From positions 58,607,949 to 58,671,948 of the forward strand of contig CM050449.1 of NCBI GenBank assembly GCA_027563935.2: DNA of 64,000 bases, read 5' to 3'. A program made the translations under genes and the position numbers. Of this stretch, positions 19,315-31,661 are shown piece after piece. The stretch's first letter is position 1. The number at the start of each line of letters is the position of its first letter. Under the pieces are notes generated by a model that was not told the origin of the DNA, ran no database searches, and was given only the letters and a program-made list of their open reading frames with translations. The DNA comes from Costus lasius. Taxonomy: Eukaryota; Streptophyta; Magnoliopsida; Zingiberales; Costaceae.

Positions 19315-21860
19315 TGTTGGTGTATATGCCCTACAGACCAATGTATGGACATGGTCAGGCATTGTTTAAATGTACTTCGATAGAATTAATGAAATTGATA
19401 TAATCAATAAAGGCATGGTCGTTATTATGCAGATTGCTTTACCTGCGTAGATGTATTGAATTGCATAGATAATGTCCCAGGAGTTTGGATTGGATCCATT
19501 CTCATAAGTAATCCCCGGTCAAGGTGCCTTAGCCGATATGGGACAGCTTTGGTACATGTGAGACTGGTGTATGGGCTGGTTAGGTGCGGGGCACAGTAAC
19601 GCAGACATACAGGTGCATTGGATGCACTGGAGTGATCCACCGTGAGGATTGACTTGTCTAGTCAACAAGTCAATCTCACATGCAAGAGGTTCGCATTGAT
19701 CCTTAGACTTGAGGTATTCATGTCTAGATATGATGATGGGTATGTTTTGATACAGTCTTACGTCTCTCCGTAAATGGGTGATCAAAACGACTGTCATTGA
19801 GCATGTCATAAGTCATGTAGAGACATGGATGACCAATAGTAGGATTTGCCCCTTCCTTCCGAGGAAGCATGATATCCACCTCGGGGCGCCCCACCTTATT
19901 GGTGCATGACAGGAAAGTGTGGCCACACTTGTTGAGTCATGACCAATACATTGGATAATAAACTTGAGACTAATCCAATGGTAGGATATCAGTTTAGGCA
20001 AAGGGATCTAGAATGCATGGGAATCCTCGTTGCTTGTTAGGGAGTTGTTGCCAAATGACTTAAGTCCTATGACATGGGTAGTAGTGATGTGTTGCTAGAT
20101 ACCTCTCACTACTTATGATGATATTCAATCATCATTGCTATCGTCATTAGGATCCTACCGGGTCACACGCAATAGACTCTTGACGTTGTTTTATGATCTG
20201 GAAATCTTGGAATATATTTAAGTTCATCATTCTGAGTCCAAGACAGATTCATAGTTGAATCTGAGTCCAATTGGGATTCATGAGTTTGTATATGTATCCT
20301 AGTCAAGTTGGACTTGAACAAGGGATTATATACCATGTTGGATTCGAATCCTAATCTAATTAGGAGTTGGAATCCTAATCCTATTAGGAATTGGAATCCT
20401 AATCCAACTAGGAGTTGGAATCCTAATCTAGTTAGGAGTTGGAATCCTAACCCTATTAGGAATTGGAAGCCTAATCCAACTAGGAGTTGGAATCCTAATT
20501 TAATTAGGAGTTAGAATCCTAACCCTATTGGGAAATAGAGTCCTATTCCAACTGGGAGTTGGAATCCTAATTCAATTAGGAGTTGGAATTCTAATTCTAC
20601 TAGAAATGAGAATCCTAATCTAATTAGGATTCAAATCCTAATGAGAATTAGATTTGGATAAGGCCCATAGTGGTTGGGCGCAAATCCTAATCCAACTAGG
20701 ATTCAAATCCTAAAGAGAATTGGATTTGGATAAGGCTCATTGTGTTGGGTGCAAATCCTAATCCAATAAGGATTTATTTCCATGGGCCTAATTAGTGTTG
20801 AGATCCAAATCTAATTAGGGATTGTGGATTAAATCTAATTGAGGCAAGTTTGAATCCTAATAGGAGTTGGAAATACACTTGGCGCATGGGATAATTCCAT
20901 ATATGGAATTTGCGCCAATGTGAAGTGTATGAATCCTTTTGGAAATTGGTTTCCTCAATTGGAAACATGCTTGGACGTGTGGGCTGATATGAAGGCGTGT
21001 ATTGCTTGGTTATATCAAGCAAGAAATCAGCCAATCTCATATGGAAAGTCCTAATTAGAATGAAACTCAAATATCCTCTCTTGATATGGCAAGAAGCTAG
21101 ATTATTTCTATGCTTCAATTAGCGCCAATTCAAGAAGGTATGTGGCTAATGTCTTGTGGCAATTCCTTGGAGGAATTGCGCCAAGAGCATATATGGCAAG
21201 TCCCAATTAATTGATTTCAATGACTAGCTCTTAAATTGGCAAGAAGCTTGATACTTTCTAAGCCTTATTCTTGCGCATATTCAAGGCTAGTAGCGGCTGA
21301 TCAATTAGGGATAATTCCTTGGAGGAATTGTGCCAATCTATAGTTGGAAAGAGAATGGGCGGTGGAGGCTTGAAAGGCTATAAAAGAAGGGGTATGCCCC
21401 CCTCTCTATGGATGCTGAATTCGCCAAAGCAAGGCAACTTGGAGTTGCGCAAGCTTTGGATATCTAAGCCGCCCTCTTCCTTTATAGTTGCGCCACCTTC
21501 CTTCATCCTCTTGTTTGTTGGCCGAGAGTCTCCTTGGAGGAGTCTTGTTGGCGTGAAGAACAAAAGGAGAAGGAGAAGGAGATTCCGAGAGGTGATCTTC
21601 TCTTCCCGAGGCTAGCACCGAGCATGGAAGGGAGCAACGTTGAGAAGGTCGACGCGTGGATACTTGTAGAGGACGAGCACGTGAGCGTCTTCAACTTGGC
21701 ACCTTCATCCTAACAAGCAATAGAGGTACTAACCCTAACACATCCTTGTGTTCTCTCTCTCGCATGGATCCTTGGGAAAGGAATGTGTTTCGGGTGTAAT
21801 GCTTCTTCCGCTGCGTCTTGGGACTGCAAAATTTTTAAATTACACCCGGCATTCCCAACA
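19315..21860 (+). repeat. 3' LTR of S
   Basis: Same length as the 5' LTR and nearly identical. It carries the TATA box (21378-21386) and the same end inverted repeat. Confidence 0.95.
20338..20640. repeat. 24-bp repeats in S 3' LTR
   Basis: Same array as in the 5' LTR with one visible base change inside it. Confidence 0.9.
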
Positions 21861-21865
21861 GTTAT
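21861..21865. other. TSD of S, right copy (GTTAT)
   Basis: Exact partner of the left copy; H LTR sequence resumes here. Confidence 0.95.
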
Positions 21866-23117
21866 AATGGTTGTCATTAGGGATGTCACGACCCATATGA
21901 AAAGTTACATAGACAGACATAAGATTTGCCCTTTCCTAAGGGAAGCTTGATATCCATGGGGCCCCCCTATGGAAGCATGACTAAAAGTGTATAGCCATAC
22001 CCAGGTAAAAGCCTGATTTAGTCATGACCATGGGATTGGGTGAAAACAAAATGGTGACACACTCTGTCTAATCGGATATTAGTTTGGCAAATAGACTGTA
22101 ATGCATCGGTATCCTATTGCGATGACGAGGATGTCTATGTTGATATCCATTCCAAAGATTTGGGTAGCAGCGATGCACTGCTAGGTGCCACTCTCTGCTT
22201 GTGATGATTTGAGTTCGTCATTGCCAATGTTAGAGGAACCTACAGGGTCGCACACCTTGATACTCGACTTCTCATATTCATCAAGTAGCCTTATGATTCA
22301 GTTATTGGATAACTCATATCTATTTGGGAGATTTCATCAATGCTAATGTGCCTGATGAGATGGAAGTAACTTATTGGTGCTAAACTTAAATTTTGGCAGG
22401 TTGACCCTGGGTTAACTACAGTTAGCCATATTTAACTAGGGTTACATGGGCCAAATGGCCTATGGGCCAAATAAAGTCTAGCATGGCTTAATGGGCAAAG
22501 AGGATAAGTTGCATGGGCCCAAGAGTTATAATGAGAATTGAATCTAGAATTTAATTCTGCATTTAATGCTATTAAGAGCCATAATGTGAATTTAATTTAG
22601 AATTTAATTCTACATTAAATACTGAATCTAATTATGCATTTAATGCTATTAAGAGCCATAATGGGAATATAATTCAGGATTAATTATGAGTTTAATTCAT
22701 AATTTGAAGAGGCACCATGTTTTCTATAAAAGGAAGAAGAGAGGAGGACATTACACGGGGTTGAGATAGCTCATATATATTCTACTCTTGGTGATTAGCA
22801 AGCTTAGAGCTTGGCAACATCTTCCTCCTTCCTCTTCTCTTGGCATCTGCAAGGTTAGACCTTGCTAGTATCTTCATCCTTCTCTTTCCTCTTGGTGCAT
22901 CCATATTGTGGGTGGCACAAGTTCTTGAGGAGAACTCCCAAGGCGTGGATCTTCCTCCCGAGGCTAGCACGGGGCGTGGAAGAAGAGAACTCGAGCATCG
23001 ACTATGTGCGAGACTATAGATGGCACACACTTGGGCGCCTACATCGTATTCTTTTGCTTTGCATCAAGGTATCATCTCCTATTCACCGTGTTGATTCCCT
23101 CGCATGACATGACCTTC
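21866..23117 (+). repeat. H LTR, middle part
   Basis: Continues the H LTR after S and parallels the S LTR in order of blocks. A 77-bp step repeat around GCATTTAATGCTATTAAG occurs at 22559 and 22636. A TATA box (CTATAAAAGG) lies at 22724-22733. Confidence 0.7.
22724..22733 (+). promoter_or_regulatory. TATA box, H LTR
   Basis: CTATAAAAGG at a place comparable to the TATA box of the S LTR. Confidence 0.55.
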
Positions 23118-24058
23118 TGGGTTTTTGGGATTAGCCTATTTTAGGGGTTTTTCATGGAATTTTATTTTTCCAAATCAAATCAAATCTATAAAATTCATGT
23201 AAAAGATTAAAACAATGGATATAATCCATGAATCGTCAATGGGCTACTCCCCAAATCCCAAAAATAGAGTTTACATGATCATGTTTATAGTAAACAACAT
23301 GTTCATTGATGTAGATTGCATGATAACTCAATAAGATTACAAGAAAACACTAGAAAGATAATTGGAAATCCTTATCCTCGATATGGAGATGAAGATGGAA
23401 TGTCCAAATCCTCCTTTGCATGATCTTCTTGCTCGAATTTTGCCCTAGAAAGTTGATTCTCACCGTCGCCGCCGCCTCTCTTCATTTTTGTGCGTAGATG
23501 CCCCTGAAACCCTCTAAAATCCTTACTTTTATAGTCTAATCAATATAGAACCCATCTAGGAAGGTTTCTGGAGAGTTTGGTTCAATTTTGGTTCGGTTTG
23601 GAGTTGAATCGAGTGAGAAACCGAAAGGGCGGACGTTTTTATGGCCCGTAATAAGTTTACGGCCAAGGCCATAAATCCTTCTGTGTGTACAACCCTTTGT
23701 ACACAGAAAGTTTCATGGACCGTAATGGATTCATGGCCGATTTTCTTCGCGCTTCGAACACCAAAAATACAGCCGGCCCAATAATCACGACCAAGGCCAT
23801 CAAATTTGCGTCTGATGGCGTTTTCACTCCAAATTTAACGCGTGATCTCGTAATTTCCTTAGGAACCGTGCCATGGCTTCAAAACTCTCAAAATTCATCA
23901 TTTTTACGCTATTTTACCACATTTTCAATAAAACCAAGAAAAGTGAAGATTCTGTGCCAAGTGAAATAAAAACACCAAAATTAGCACAAAATTATGCAAA
24001 TAAGCTCAAAATATGATCTAAAATATTGGCAAAAATGTGGTGAAAATGCAACGCATCA
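23118..24058 (-). mobile_element. U: probable solo LTR in H
   Basis: On the minus strand it starts TGATGCGTTGCATTTTCACC and ends CA, with a TATA box (ACTATAAAAG, minus strand, 23526-23535). It breaks the H LTR just before its end. It holds TTACGG/GGCCGTAA-like dyads, hinting at kinship with the Athila LTRs. The flanks CCTTC and CTTCC do not form an exact TSD, so the borders are uncertain by a few bases. Confidence 0.5.
23526..23535 (-). promoter_or_regulatory. TATA box of solo LTR U
   Basis: ACTATAAAAG on the minus strand, upstream of a G/C-richer stretch inside U. Confidence 0.45.
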
Positions 24059-25057
24059 CTTCCACTGTGTACGTCTATAAAATTTTAAAATCCCTAGGGT
24101 TTCCCAACAGTAGTATTAGAGGGACTTGTGAGATTGGAATGGTGTACAACCCTTTGTACACAGAAAGTTTCATGGACTGTAATGGATTCATGGCCGATTT
24201 TCTTCACCCTTCGAACACCAAAAATACGGCCGGCCCAATAATCACGACCAAGGCAATCAAATTTGCGTCTGATGGTGTTTTCACTCCAAATTTAACGCGT
24301 GATCACATAATTTCCTTAGGAACCGTGCCATGGCTTCAAAACTCTCAAAATCCATCATTTTTACGCTATTTTACCACATTTTCAATAAAACCAAGAAAAG
24401 TGAAGATTCTGTGCCAAGTGAAATAAAAACACCAAAATTAGCACAAAATTATGCAAATAAGCTCAAAATATGATCTAAAATATTGGCAAAAATGTGGTGA
24501 AAATCCAACGCATCACTTCCACTGTGTACGTCTATAAAATTTTAAAATCCCTAGGGTTTCCCAACAGTAGTATTAGAGGGACTTGTGAGATTGGAATGGT
24601 GTACAACCCTTTGTACACAGAAAGTTTCATGGACCGTAATGGATTCATGGCCGATTTTCTTCACCCATCGAACACCAAAAATACGGCCGGCCCAATAATC
24701 ACGACCAAGGCCATCAAATTTGCGTCTGATGGCGTTTTCACTCCAAATTTAACGCGTGATCTCGTAATTTCCTTAGGAACCGTGCCATGGCTTCAAAACT
24801 CTCAAAATCCATCATTTTTACGCTATTTTACCACATTTTCAATAAAACCAAGAAAAGTGAAGATTCTGTGCCAAGTGAAATAAAAACACCAAAATTAGCA
24901 CAAAATTATGCAAATAAGCTCAAAATATGATCTAAAATATTGGAAAAAATGTGGTGAAAATGCAACGCATCACTTCCACTGTGTACGTCTATAAAATTTT
25001 AAAATCCCTAGGGTTTCCCAACAGTAGTATTAGAGGGACTTGTGAGATTGGAATGGT
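23687..25057. repeat. Three tandem 457-bp units spanning U, H LTR end and primer site
   Basis: Units begin at GTACAACCC, positions 23687, 24144 and 24601 (exactly 457 apart). Each unit holds the outer part of solo LTR U, the last 51 bases of the H LTR (ending CCCAACA at 24109, 24566 and 25023), the decayed iMet primer site (TAGTATTAGAGG) and the first bases of the H leader. Units differ by only a few substitutions. Open frames of 129 residues in the units are by-products. Confidence 0.95.
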
Positions 25058-25719
25058 GTTTTATGCTTTGATCGTATGCTCACATGCCATGTCAAATTTT
25101 TTAAAAATTTGCATATGCGCATGGGTTTTTCTAGGTAGGAAAAAATGTAAATTTTTTGTTCCTAACATCTATTCGATTTATTTGGTTTTTCACTTTCTTC
25201 ACATGGTGGGATAGACTCATATGTGAGATAATTAATTTCTCCCCACGCATGTAGGATAGATCTACTATGTGGGACTTGTCAAGATTATGCGAGGCATGAA
25301 CTGAGTGATTGCCCTAATCTTGGTATGTTAAGGATTGCAAGGGTAGGCGGCAAGCATGCTTGGAACATGCATGCACCATTTTAGACTCCTGAAAGAAATG
25401 AAAAATCCTAGATTTGTGTAGAGACATTGAGGTTGAAAGATATGTCTTTAATAAAAAAAAAACTAAATTTCAGTTTTATGTTTTTCATGAGCATATAGAA
25501 AAGCATGAGATAGATATCTTGATTGTGCATCGTCTTGTGGTCATAGTCAAGCCCCTTGTGTGCCTGTGAAGTATTTATGTGAAGCCTGCGTGCCTCTTTT
25601 TTCCTTTTGTTTTGTAAATGCACAAAGAAGGTTGGGGGGCGCATCCCTCTTGATGCTTGCATCTTGGCACATAAACCATCATGGCGCATCTTGCTTGGTG
25701 GCGCAAGTAAGGGCTTGGC
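25058..25719 (+). other. H leader, non-coding
   Basis: Sequence after the last primer-site copy. I see no gene, and no copy of the three leader hairpins. It stops where T begins. Confidence 0.5.
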
Positions 25720-28127
25720 TGTCACACCCCTAGAGGATGGTAATTTCATAATATAAAATTTTTTTTGACAATATGTATCCAGGATTAAAACACAATAACC
25801 TGATCAACATAACTTATAAAATTTACTTTCCATCATCTAGGAGGTAACAACAATTCAAATATCCATTCAAAATTTCTCATTCTACTAATCAAAATCCTTT
25901 TATATCATAAAAACCATACATCCTATTCCAAAACCATAGTATTTATTCAATATAACTCACACTTATATTACAAACATCAAAATGAATATCATACATGAGT
26001 CATTGAACTTTACAATATTTCACAACCATATTATCTCACACACAAGTCATGGATCTTCTCACACTTATCATACGAACATACTAACAACTTCATACATTAG
26101 TCTTTAATGTTTACATGCTCAAAACATAAAACCACAACTCATTATCTTATTTAAACTGTCCACATAAACTTGTAGCCCAAAGCTAACCTGTAAAGAGGTT
26201 ATAATGCAAAGATTATGCAAGAATGCTCAGCAAGTAATTAAGATGCAAAAAAGGAGAAGTATTCATAATAGATCTCCACATGGTTCCATAAGTAATATCA
26301 AATGGAAACATAATAGTGACATAATAAGCAATAGTGACATGGTAAGCAATAGTGACATGGTAAACATATCAAACAGTAGAAATCCAAAGAGGCATATAAT
26401 TACATTGTAAGCATAAACAACAAATATAAAAATCGATCCAAAGTAACATAGAGTCACATGGTAAGCATAATGATCATAAGAATCAATCCAAAGAAACATA
26501 GAGTTACATAGCACATAGCATAGTGGGGAATCACATATAACATAATCTTCCACGTCTGGAAGCATATCCCACCCTCGTCAGGGTGAAACTCAAACACATG
26601 CCGGCTGGAGCTGTCATGGCTCCCCATGTCAAAGATAGTGGGATTCAAGAGGTGGCTGCCATGGATTCAAGAGGTGGCCCCCATTATTGCTAATGTGGTA
26701 CTTTGTTCCACAACTATCAATCTCTTCCCATCTCTGGGCTCATAGTCTTTTCCCTTTCGGGCTCATAATGTTATTCCCACTAGCATTCATACATTAAGAA
26801 ATGGAAACATACCAAAATGGGTTTATTGATATATGTATCAAACCCTCAAAGATGTGAACCTTAAAGTTCATACATGAGATACATGTTGCTGATATACTCA
26901 TTTTCAAATGGAAAAGACATTAGTATCAATAAGCTCCACATAGAAGACCATATATGGAAGATACACATAGGAATGGTCACATAACCCAAAATCAGAAAGT
27001 TGGAGCTTGTTTACCATGAACATTATATTCTTCATAAGTTACCATTTGGTATGATATTTATGTCAAAACAAAGTTTTCGAGTTTAGTTTTCAAGAAAACA
27101 AAGTTGACTTAAAATGGAGCTCAATACATGAAGTTATGACCTTTGAAGTAGCAAGAGGTCAGAATCAGGACAATGATATTTCCAGATTTAAATGGTTAAG
27201 TTCAAAAATCTAGAATAATTTCATTTCGGATCCAAATCATGCAAATAAAGGCTCCAGGTGTGGGTTAATCAGTCTACTTGATATACAAATGAAAATTTCT
27301 TAGCACTACTATCACAGAATCTGGACATATAGCTCACTCACTACATAAAGGTCCAAAGAGCAAAAGCAGAATTTCTGGGTCGGATTGGGCTGAGGAAACA
27401 AGGTCTATAACCTCTTCTAAAATACTCAATAGCTGACCCAAAAGAAAGATAATTAAGTCTTCTTTACCATGAATCTGATTTTATACGATTTGGATCATAA
27501 AGTCAATGGTTATGAGCATTTGAATGAAGAAAGGTCTAGTTTACTTTACATAAACATTCCTTGTCTTAGAACATAACATTGATCATTCTTCCACGGGCCG
27601 AATTGAATAAAATCATGGAAATAAGAATCAAATTGAAATCACAATTGGCATAGAAGATAATTTCTCATAAATTTGAAGTAATAGGCAAATTTCACAAAGA
27701 AAGGTAGAAGTACTTGCCTAATAAGCCAAAATAAATCTCTACTTTGCTTTCTTCCCTAGGTCTTTCTAGCCCCTTTCCTTAAGCTTTCGTTCTACCAGGT
27801 TTGGAACGAGCAAAACAAAAGAAATCTCAAATTTTTCATACTTATCTTCTCATGCACAAAGGCTTGGGGTGTACGCTTGAGGTAATTCAAGGAGAATGAG
27901 GTGGCAAGGTTTTGTCTTGTAGGCTATTTTGTCTTTAGTTCCTTTCGTCTTTAATTCCTTTTTCACCTACATTCACAAGTTCTAATGCACTTAACTTCAT
28001 AACTCTCTTCCATTCTCAACAACTAGTACTCAAGTTCTTCCATAAGGTGAAGCACTACAATAAAAAGATCATAGTATTTACAACAAAAGCATAATGACTA
28101 TTTTACCCCTTTTGTGAGGGTATTATA
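25720..28127 (-). repeat. 3' LTR of T
   Basis: The plus strand begins TGTCACACCCC, and the minus-strand LTR start reads TATAATACCC right after a purine tract, probably TGTAATACCC with one G-to-A change. TGTAAYNCCC starts and GTGACA or GTTACA ends are common in this chromovirus lineage, and solo LTR C has the same form. No genes are seen inside. Confidence 0.7.
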
Positions 28128-29085
28128 TTCCTCCTCCCTTAAAAGAAAACTTTAGTCCTCTAAAGTTGTCATACCTTGAGTAGCAAAAAGATGTGGTGTG
28201 AGCCTTTCTCATTTCTTCCTTTAACTCCCATGTTGGTTCTTCAAATGCATGATGTTGCCAAATAACTTTCAGTAATGGTATGGGTCGATTCCTTAAGATC
28301 TTCTCTTTTCTATCCACAATCTTTATAGGCCTTTCGAGGTAGGATAAGTCTTGATCAATTTGAATGGGCTCATAATCATGGATGTGAGATGGATCATAAT
28401 GGTACTTTCTCAACATGGAAACATGAAATACATTATGAACATTGGCTAAGGATGGTGGTAAGGCAATCCTGTAAGTTGCAGAACCAATCTTTTGAAGAAT
28501 CTCAAAAGGACCAATGAATCTTAGACTTAATTTGCCTTTCTTACCAAATTGTATTACACCTCTAGAAGGAGAAATCTTTAAGAACACATAGTCTCCTACT
28601 TGAAATTCTATGTCCTTTATTCGCTGATCAGCATAAATATTTTTGCAAATTTGTGCAACTTTTAATTTGTCTTTTATCACATGTATCTTATCTGTTCTTT
28701 CTTGCACTTTGTCAGAGTTTAAGATCTTTCTATCACCAACCTCCTCCCAACATAAAGGTGTTCTACACTTCCCTCCATATAAAGCTTCATATAGTGTCAT
28801 TTGAATACTTGAGTGATAACTGTTATTATAGGTGAATTCAATGAGAGCATGATCATTATCCCATTCACCTTTCTACTCCATAACATAAGCCCTAAGCAAG
28901 TCTTCAAGTGTTTGTATGGTTCTTTCAGACTGCCCATCAGTTTGAGGAAGATAAGCTGTACTAAACTTGAGCTTGGTCCACAAAGCTTCATGTAATCTTT
29001 GCCAAAATCGAGAAAGAAATCTTGGTTCTCTATCAGATACTATATCAATTGGAACATGATCAATTGATCTCAGTGAGTGATACAT
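28123..29085 (-). pseudogene. Ty3/gypsy integrase C-terminus with chromodomain (T)
   Basis: One frame with a single stop (28873-28875). The N-terminal piece has the second catalytic Asp (IVSDREPRF) and the catalytic Glu context (TDGQSERTIQTLEDLLRAY); the first Asp is lost by truncation. The second piece has the YEALYGGKCRTPLCW block, the GPF/Y region (RFIGPFEILQKIG, then LANVHNVFHVSMLRKY) and a chromodomain (RPIKIVDRKEKILRNRPIP, VIWQHHAFEEPTWE). In chromoviruses this domain steers insertion to marked chromatin. The last codons run through the polypurine tract into the LTR, as is normal. Confidence 0.92.
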
Positions 29086-29865
29086 CTAAAGCAAATCAAA
29101 GATGCAACCGTATGAAATAATCATGAATACAAGAGAGTGCAAACGATACTCATAAAATTATATAGCAAGCTCTGACCAAAACTACATAAGGATTGGACCA
29201 AAAATTGTGTCGGGACAGATGCTGTTAGGTCCATTGATGTGCCTTTTGAAAATTTTTCCTGCACAATTTAAGGTATATAAGGCTCAGTCTAAAAATAGTC
29301 TATAAAAATAATAATGATAAAAAATAATTTTCTCAAGGGAGAATCAGAGATGTCGCCGGAGGTCTGAAGAGGATGCCGGTGGAAAGAGTCAGCAGGCAAG
29401 AAACATAGGTGGAACAGATGTTATCTGAAAAGCTGCTAGTAATGATGATGGTGCCAATAGTAGAGTGAGAAATCTCTAGTGGCCTGCTAGAGATTACAGT
29501 CCTGGAGGTGAGATCATCGGCTAGTGGTGCAAGAGATAATGCTGCACAGTTAAAAAAAAAATCAGTCACTAATGAAGAGTCTGCTGTATAAATAAATCAA
29601 ATAAATGGAAATAAAGGCAGTAGAAGAAGAGTCTGCTGATGGTATAATCCATTATTGACGGCTGGGAACAGTGATGTCAAAGGTAGATGCAGTGGTTGGC
29701 TAGAGGTGGAAGACGGTTGCTTTTGAAGATTTCTGGATTTGGAGACAAAAGAAGTTATAACATGTAGAAAGCAAGTTGAGCAGCAACTAAATTTTTTATG
29801 AAAAGTAGCCATACCCAAGAATAAGATTTAATGATCCAAAAAGAAAATGGACAAAACCATGTAAT

Positions 29866-30232
29866 AGAATGAAACTTGTTCTTTCCGGGCGTATGAAAAA
29901 TAAAGGATCAAAATCTTTCAGGAATTTAGGTTATCAACAAAAAGAAGACTAATCAGATTACAAAACTAAAAACTGCACAGAAGTTAATCAGAATCAAAAA
30001 GTTGCTATATGTTTTAGAATTGTCAGAAAATATTTTCATGAAAACAATTAATCCTCAAGATAGAATGAAACATGAACTTCATATTCCAGGTGAAAAATCA
30101 GGGTTTCAAATCTTTAAAGCATCTTAAAAACTTGCAACACAAATGCTGATCAGATTAGTCAAAAGAAAACTGCTGCAGAAATTAATCAGAATCGAAAAGA
30201 TGCTATGTGTTTTAGAATGATCCATGGACTTT
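29866..30232. repeat. Two imperfect 196-bp tandem copies in Z2
   Basis: AGAATGAAAC at 29866 and 30062 starts two similar blocks, each ending in a TTAATCAGAATC, GCTATGTGTTTTAGAAT-like segment. The remaining sequence from 29086 shows nothing I recognise. Confidence 0.6.
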
Positions 30233-30371
30233 AAAATTCTGAAAAAATATTCAGATGATAGACAAAGATGAGTACTTCGTGATGGTGCCAAAGATCAAAA
30301 TTTTTCCCATTCCATTTACTTAAAATCCCAGCGAGAAAACACCTAATCAGATAAGCAGATTACAGAGTTGA

Positions 30372-30554
30372 AATTACGAGCGTAAACAAATTACGGCAGT
30401 GCCGTAATGTTTGCAAAAGTCTCGGATCAAAAATACCCAAAAATACAGTACCATAAAAATTAATACGGTACCGCTGTAAAATGCTAAAAACTCTTTGATG
30501 AAATTGGATCAAGATTACGGCACCGTAAAGCAGATTACAGCAGTGCCGTATTTT
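30372..30554. repeat. TTACGG/CCGTAA dyad cluster in Z2
   Basis: Parallel to the Z1 cluster, with independent base changes in several dyads. Confidence 0.85.
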
Positions 30555-30643
30555 GCGCAGAGTTTGATTTTGCCTACAAAAAGAGAAGAAAAATTAATTC
30601 TAAAAATAAACTAAAATAAAAGAAAATAAGCAAAGTAATAATG

Positions 30644-30691
30644 CTTGGGTTGCCTCCCAAGAAGCGCTAATTTTAGGTCTATAGCTTGACC
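30644..30691 (-). promoter_or_regulatory. Conserved Athila 3' motif with hairpin (Z2)
   Basis: The hairpin stem CTTGGG/CCCAAG and the flanking AGCGCTAA and GGTCAAGCTA parts are intact. Confidence 0.7.
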
Positions 30692-30703
30692 AAAAATCAA
30701 ATA

Positions 30704-31464
30704 TCATGGTGAAGCAGATGAATCAGTACCAAAGTAAATAGCGTGCAAATTTTTCTTTTTTCGCTGTCCAAAAAGTTTAGCCACTAATTCAAATATCCAA
30801 AATTTTAAATAAATCACAATCAATGTGGCTTTCTTAAATATATTGAAATCAAAATCAATACTTTCAATTCCAATAAAAGGATATTCAATGATCTTCCTAT
30901 ATTTATCAGAAAGCAAAATCATAAGTCCTTTCTTCAGATTTATATTTTCAATTGCAATAGGACTTTCATTAAAAGATTCAAGTATTGGATCATCAAAATA
31001 AACTTTCTGTCTCAAATTAGATTCCTCAATAAAGATGATTTTTCAATAAAATCAGAAGATTGAACAATTGATATGGGCAAAGCATTAGAATGCGATTTAA
31101 CAATGTTTGTAATTTTCAAATCATTTTCAAGTTCCCCATGCTCACAATCAAACAATTCATTGATTTCAAAGTTATCAACAAAATCAGAGTAAGATTTTTC
31201 TAGATTAGTCCCCTCATATCCTTCATCAGAATTAACCACAGATAATATATCATTAAAAGAATCAATTTCATAATTATCATTAGAATCAAAATGTGATTTT
31301 TCAAATTCAATTTTCTCAAAATTTTCCACAACTAAATTATTAGATGGATCAATTTTACAATCATCAAAATCAGAGTGAGATTCATTAAAGTTCACATAAG
31401 GCTCAATTTCAAAACAATCATAATCAGAGGGGGAATTTTCTAAATCAATTTCTTTAGTTTCCAA
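30704..31464 (-). pseudogene. Gag-like protein of Z2, broken
   Basis: Two overlapping open pieces (31012-31464 and 30704-31015) in different frames match the acidic C-terminal half of the Z1 protein (DCFEIEPYVN, VVENFEKIEFEKS, DNFEINELFDCEH, NLKKGLMILLS). The zinc-knuckle half is missing because the element ends at 31661. The frame break is near 31013. Against Z1 it shows that the family had a real conserved protein before decay. Confidence 0.75.
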
Positions 31465-31661
31465 ATCAAATAAACAATCTTGTTGTGCTAACTAGGCTTC
31501 TAAAATTTCAGAATTAGTAGTTAAATATTTTACTTGTGAAGCAAGCTGACTAACTATCCCTTTAAGAACTTCAATATTCTTACTTTGATTCATCATGATT
31601 TGGCATTGATTTGTCATGAATTTTTCAATCATGATTTGTCATGAATTTGTCATGATAGCGT

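Larger units (their letters stand above)
12065..21860 (+). mobile_element. S: complete non-autonomous copia element
   Basis: Two 2546-bp LTRs, a 4704-bp interior, tRNA-iMet primer site, polypurine tract and exact 5-bp TSD. The interior contains only remains of gag, protease, integrase, RT and RNase H, full of stops and deletions. By eye the LTRs differ at about 15 positions (0.6 percent), so the last transposition was recent even though the coding region is dead. It is inserted in the LTR of its relative H. Confidence 0.93.
11613..25719 (+). mobile_element. H: copia-like element, LTR and leader, interrupted
   Basis: Starts TGTTGGTGTTTATGCCC, a relative of the S and A/B LTR starts. The LTR runs 11613-12064, is split by S, resumes at 21861, is split again by probable solo LTR U, and ends ...TTTCCCAACA at 24109. 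A decayed tRNA-iMet primer site follows. The downstream leader is cut at 25719 by T. No coding region of H is in the window. Confidence 0.65.
25720..29085 (-). mobile_element. T: Tekay/Del-like chromovirus, 3' part
   Basis: Minus-strand order: end of integrase with chromodomain, polypurine tract, LTR. The 5' side is cut within the integrase core at about 29085, where unrelated sequence starts. There is no right-hand TSD, so this is a truncation or recombination product. Confidence 0.8.
29086..31661 (-). mobile_element. Z2: decayed Athila-like non-autonomous element
   Basis: Same order as Z1 (gag-like ORF, conserved 3' motif, dyad cluster, then an AGCGAGAAAACACCTA block), with about 1.2 kb of additional downstream sequence. 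The right side stops at Y and its primer site and LTR are missing. Confidence 0.65.

Noticed and set aside
23113..24063. TSD for solo LTR U (CCTTC and CTTCC)
   Set aside because: The two pentamers are offset, not identical, so I do not count them as a duplication.
24037..24883. Two almost identical 129-residue open frames
   Set aside because: They are the same frame read through two copies of the 457-bp repeat, crossing an LTR end and a primer site. No family resemblance.
29333..29818. Small open frames on the minus strand
   Set aside because: Short, low-complexity composition, no start context or homology that I recognise; lies in Z2 non-coding sequence.
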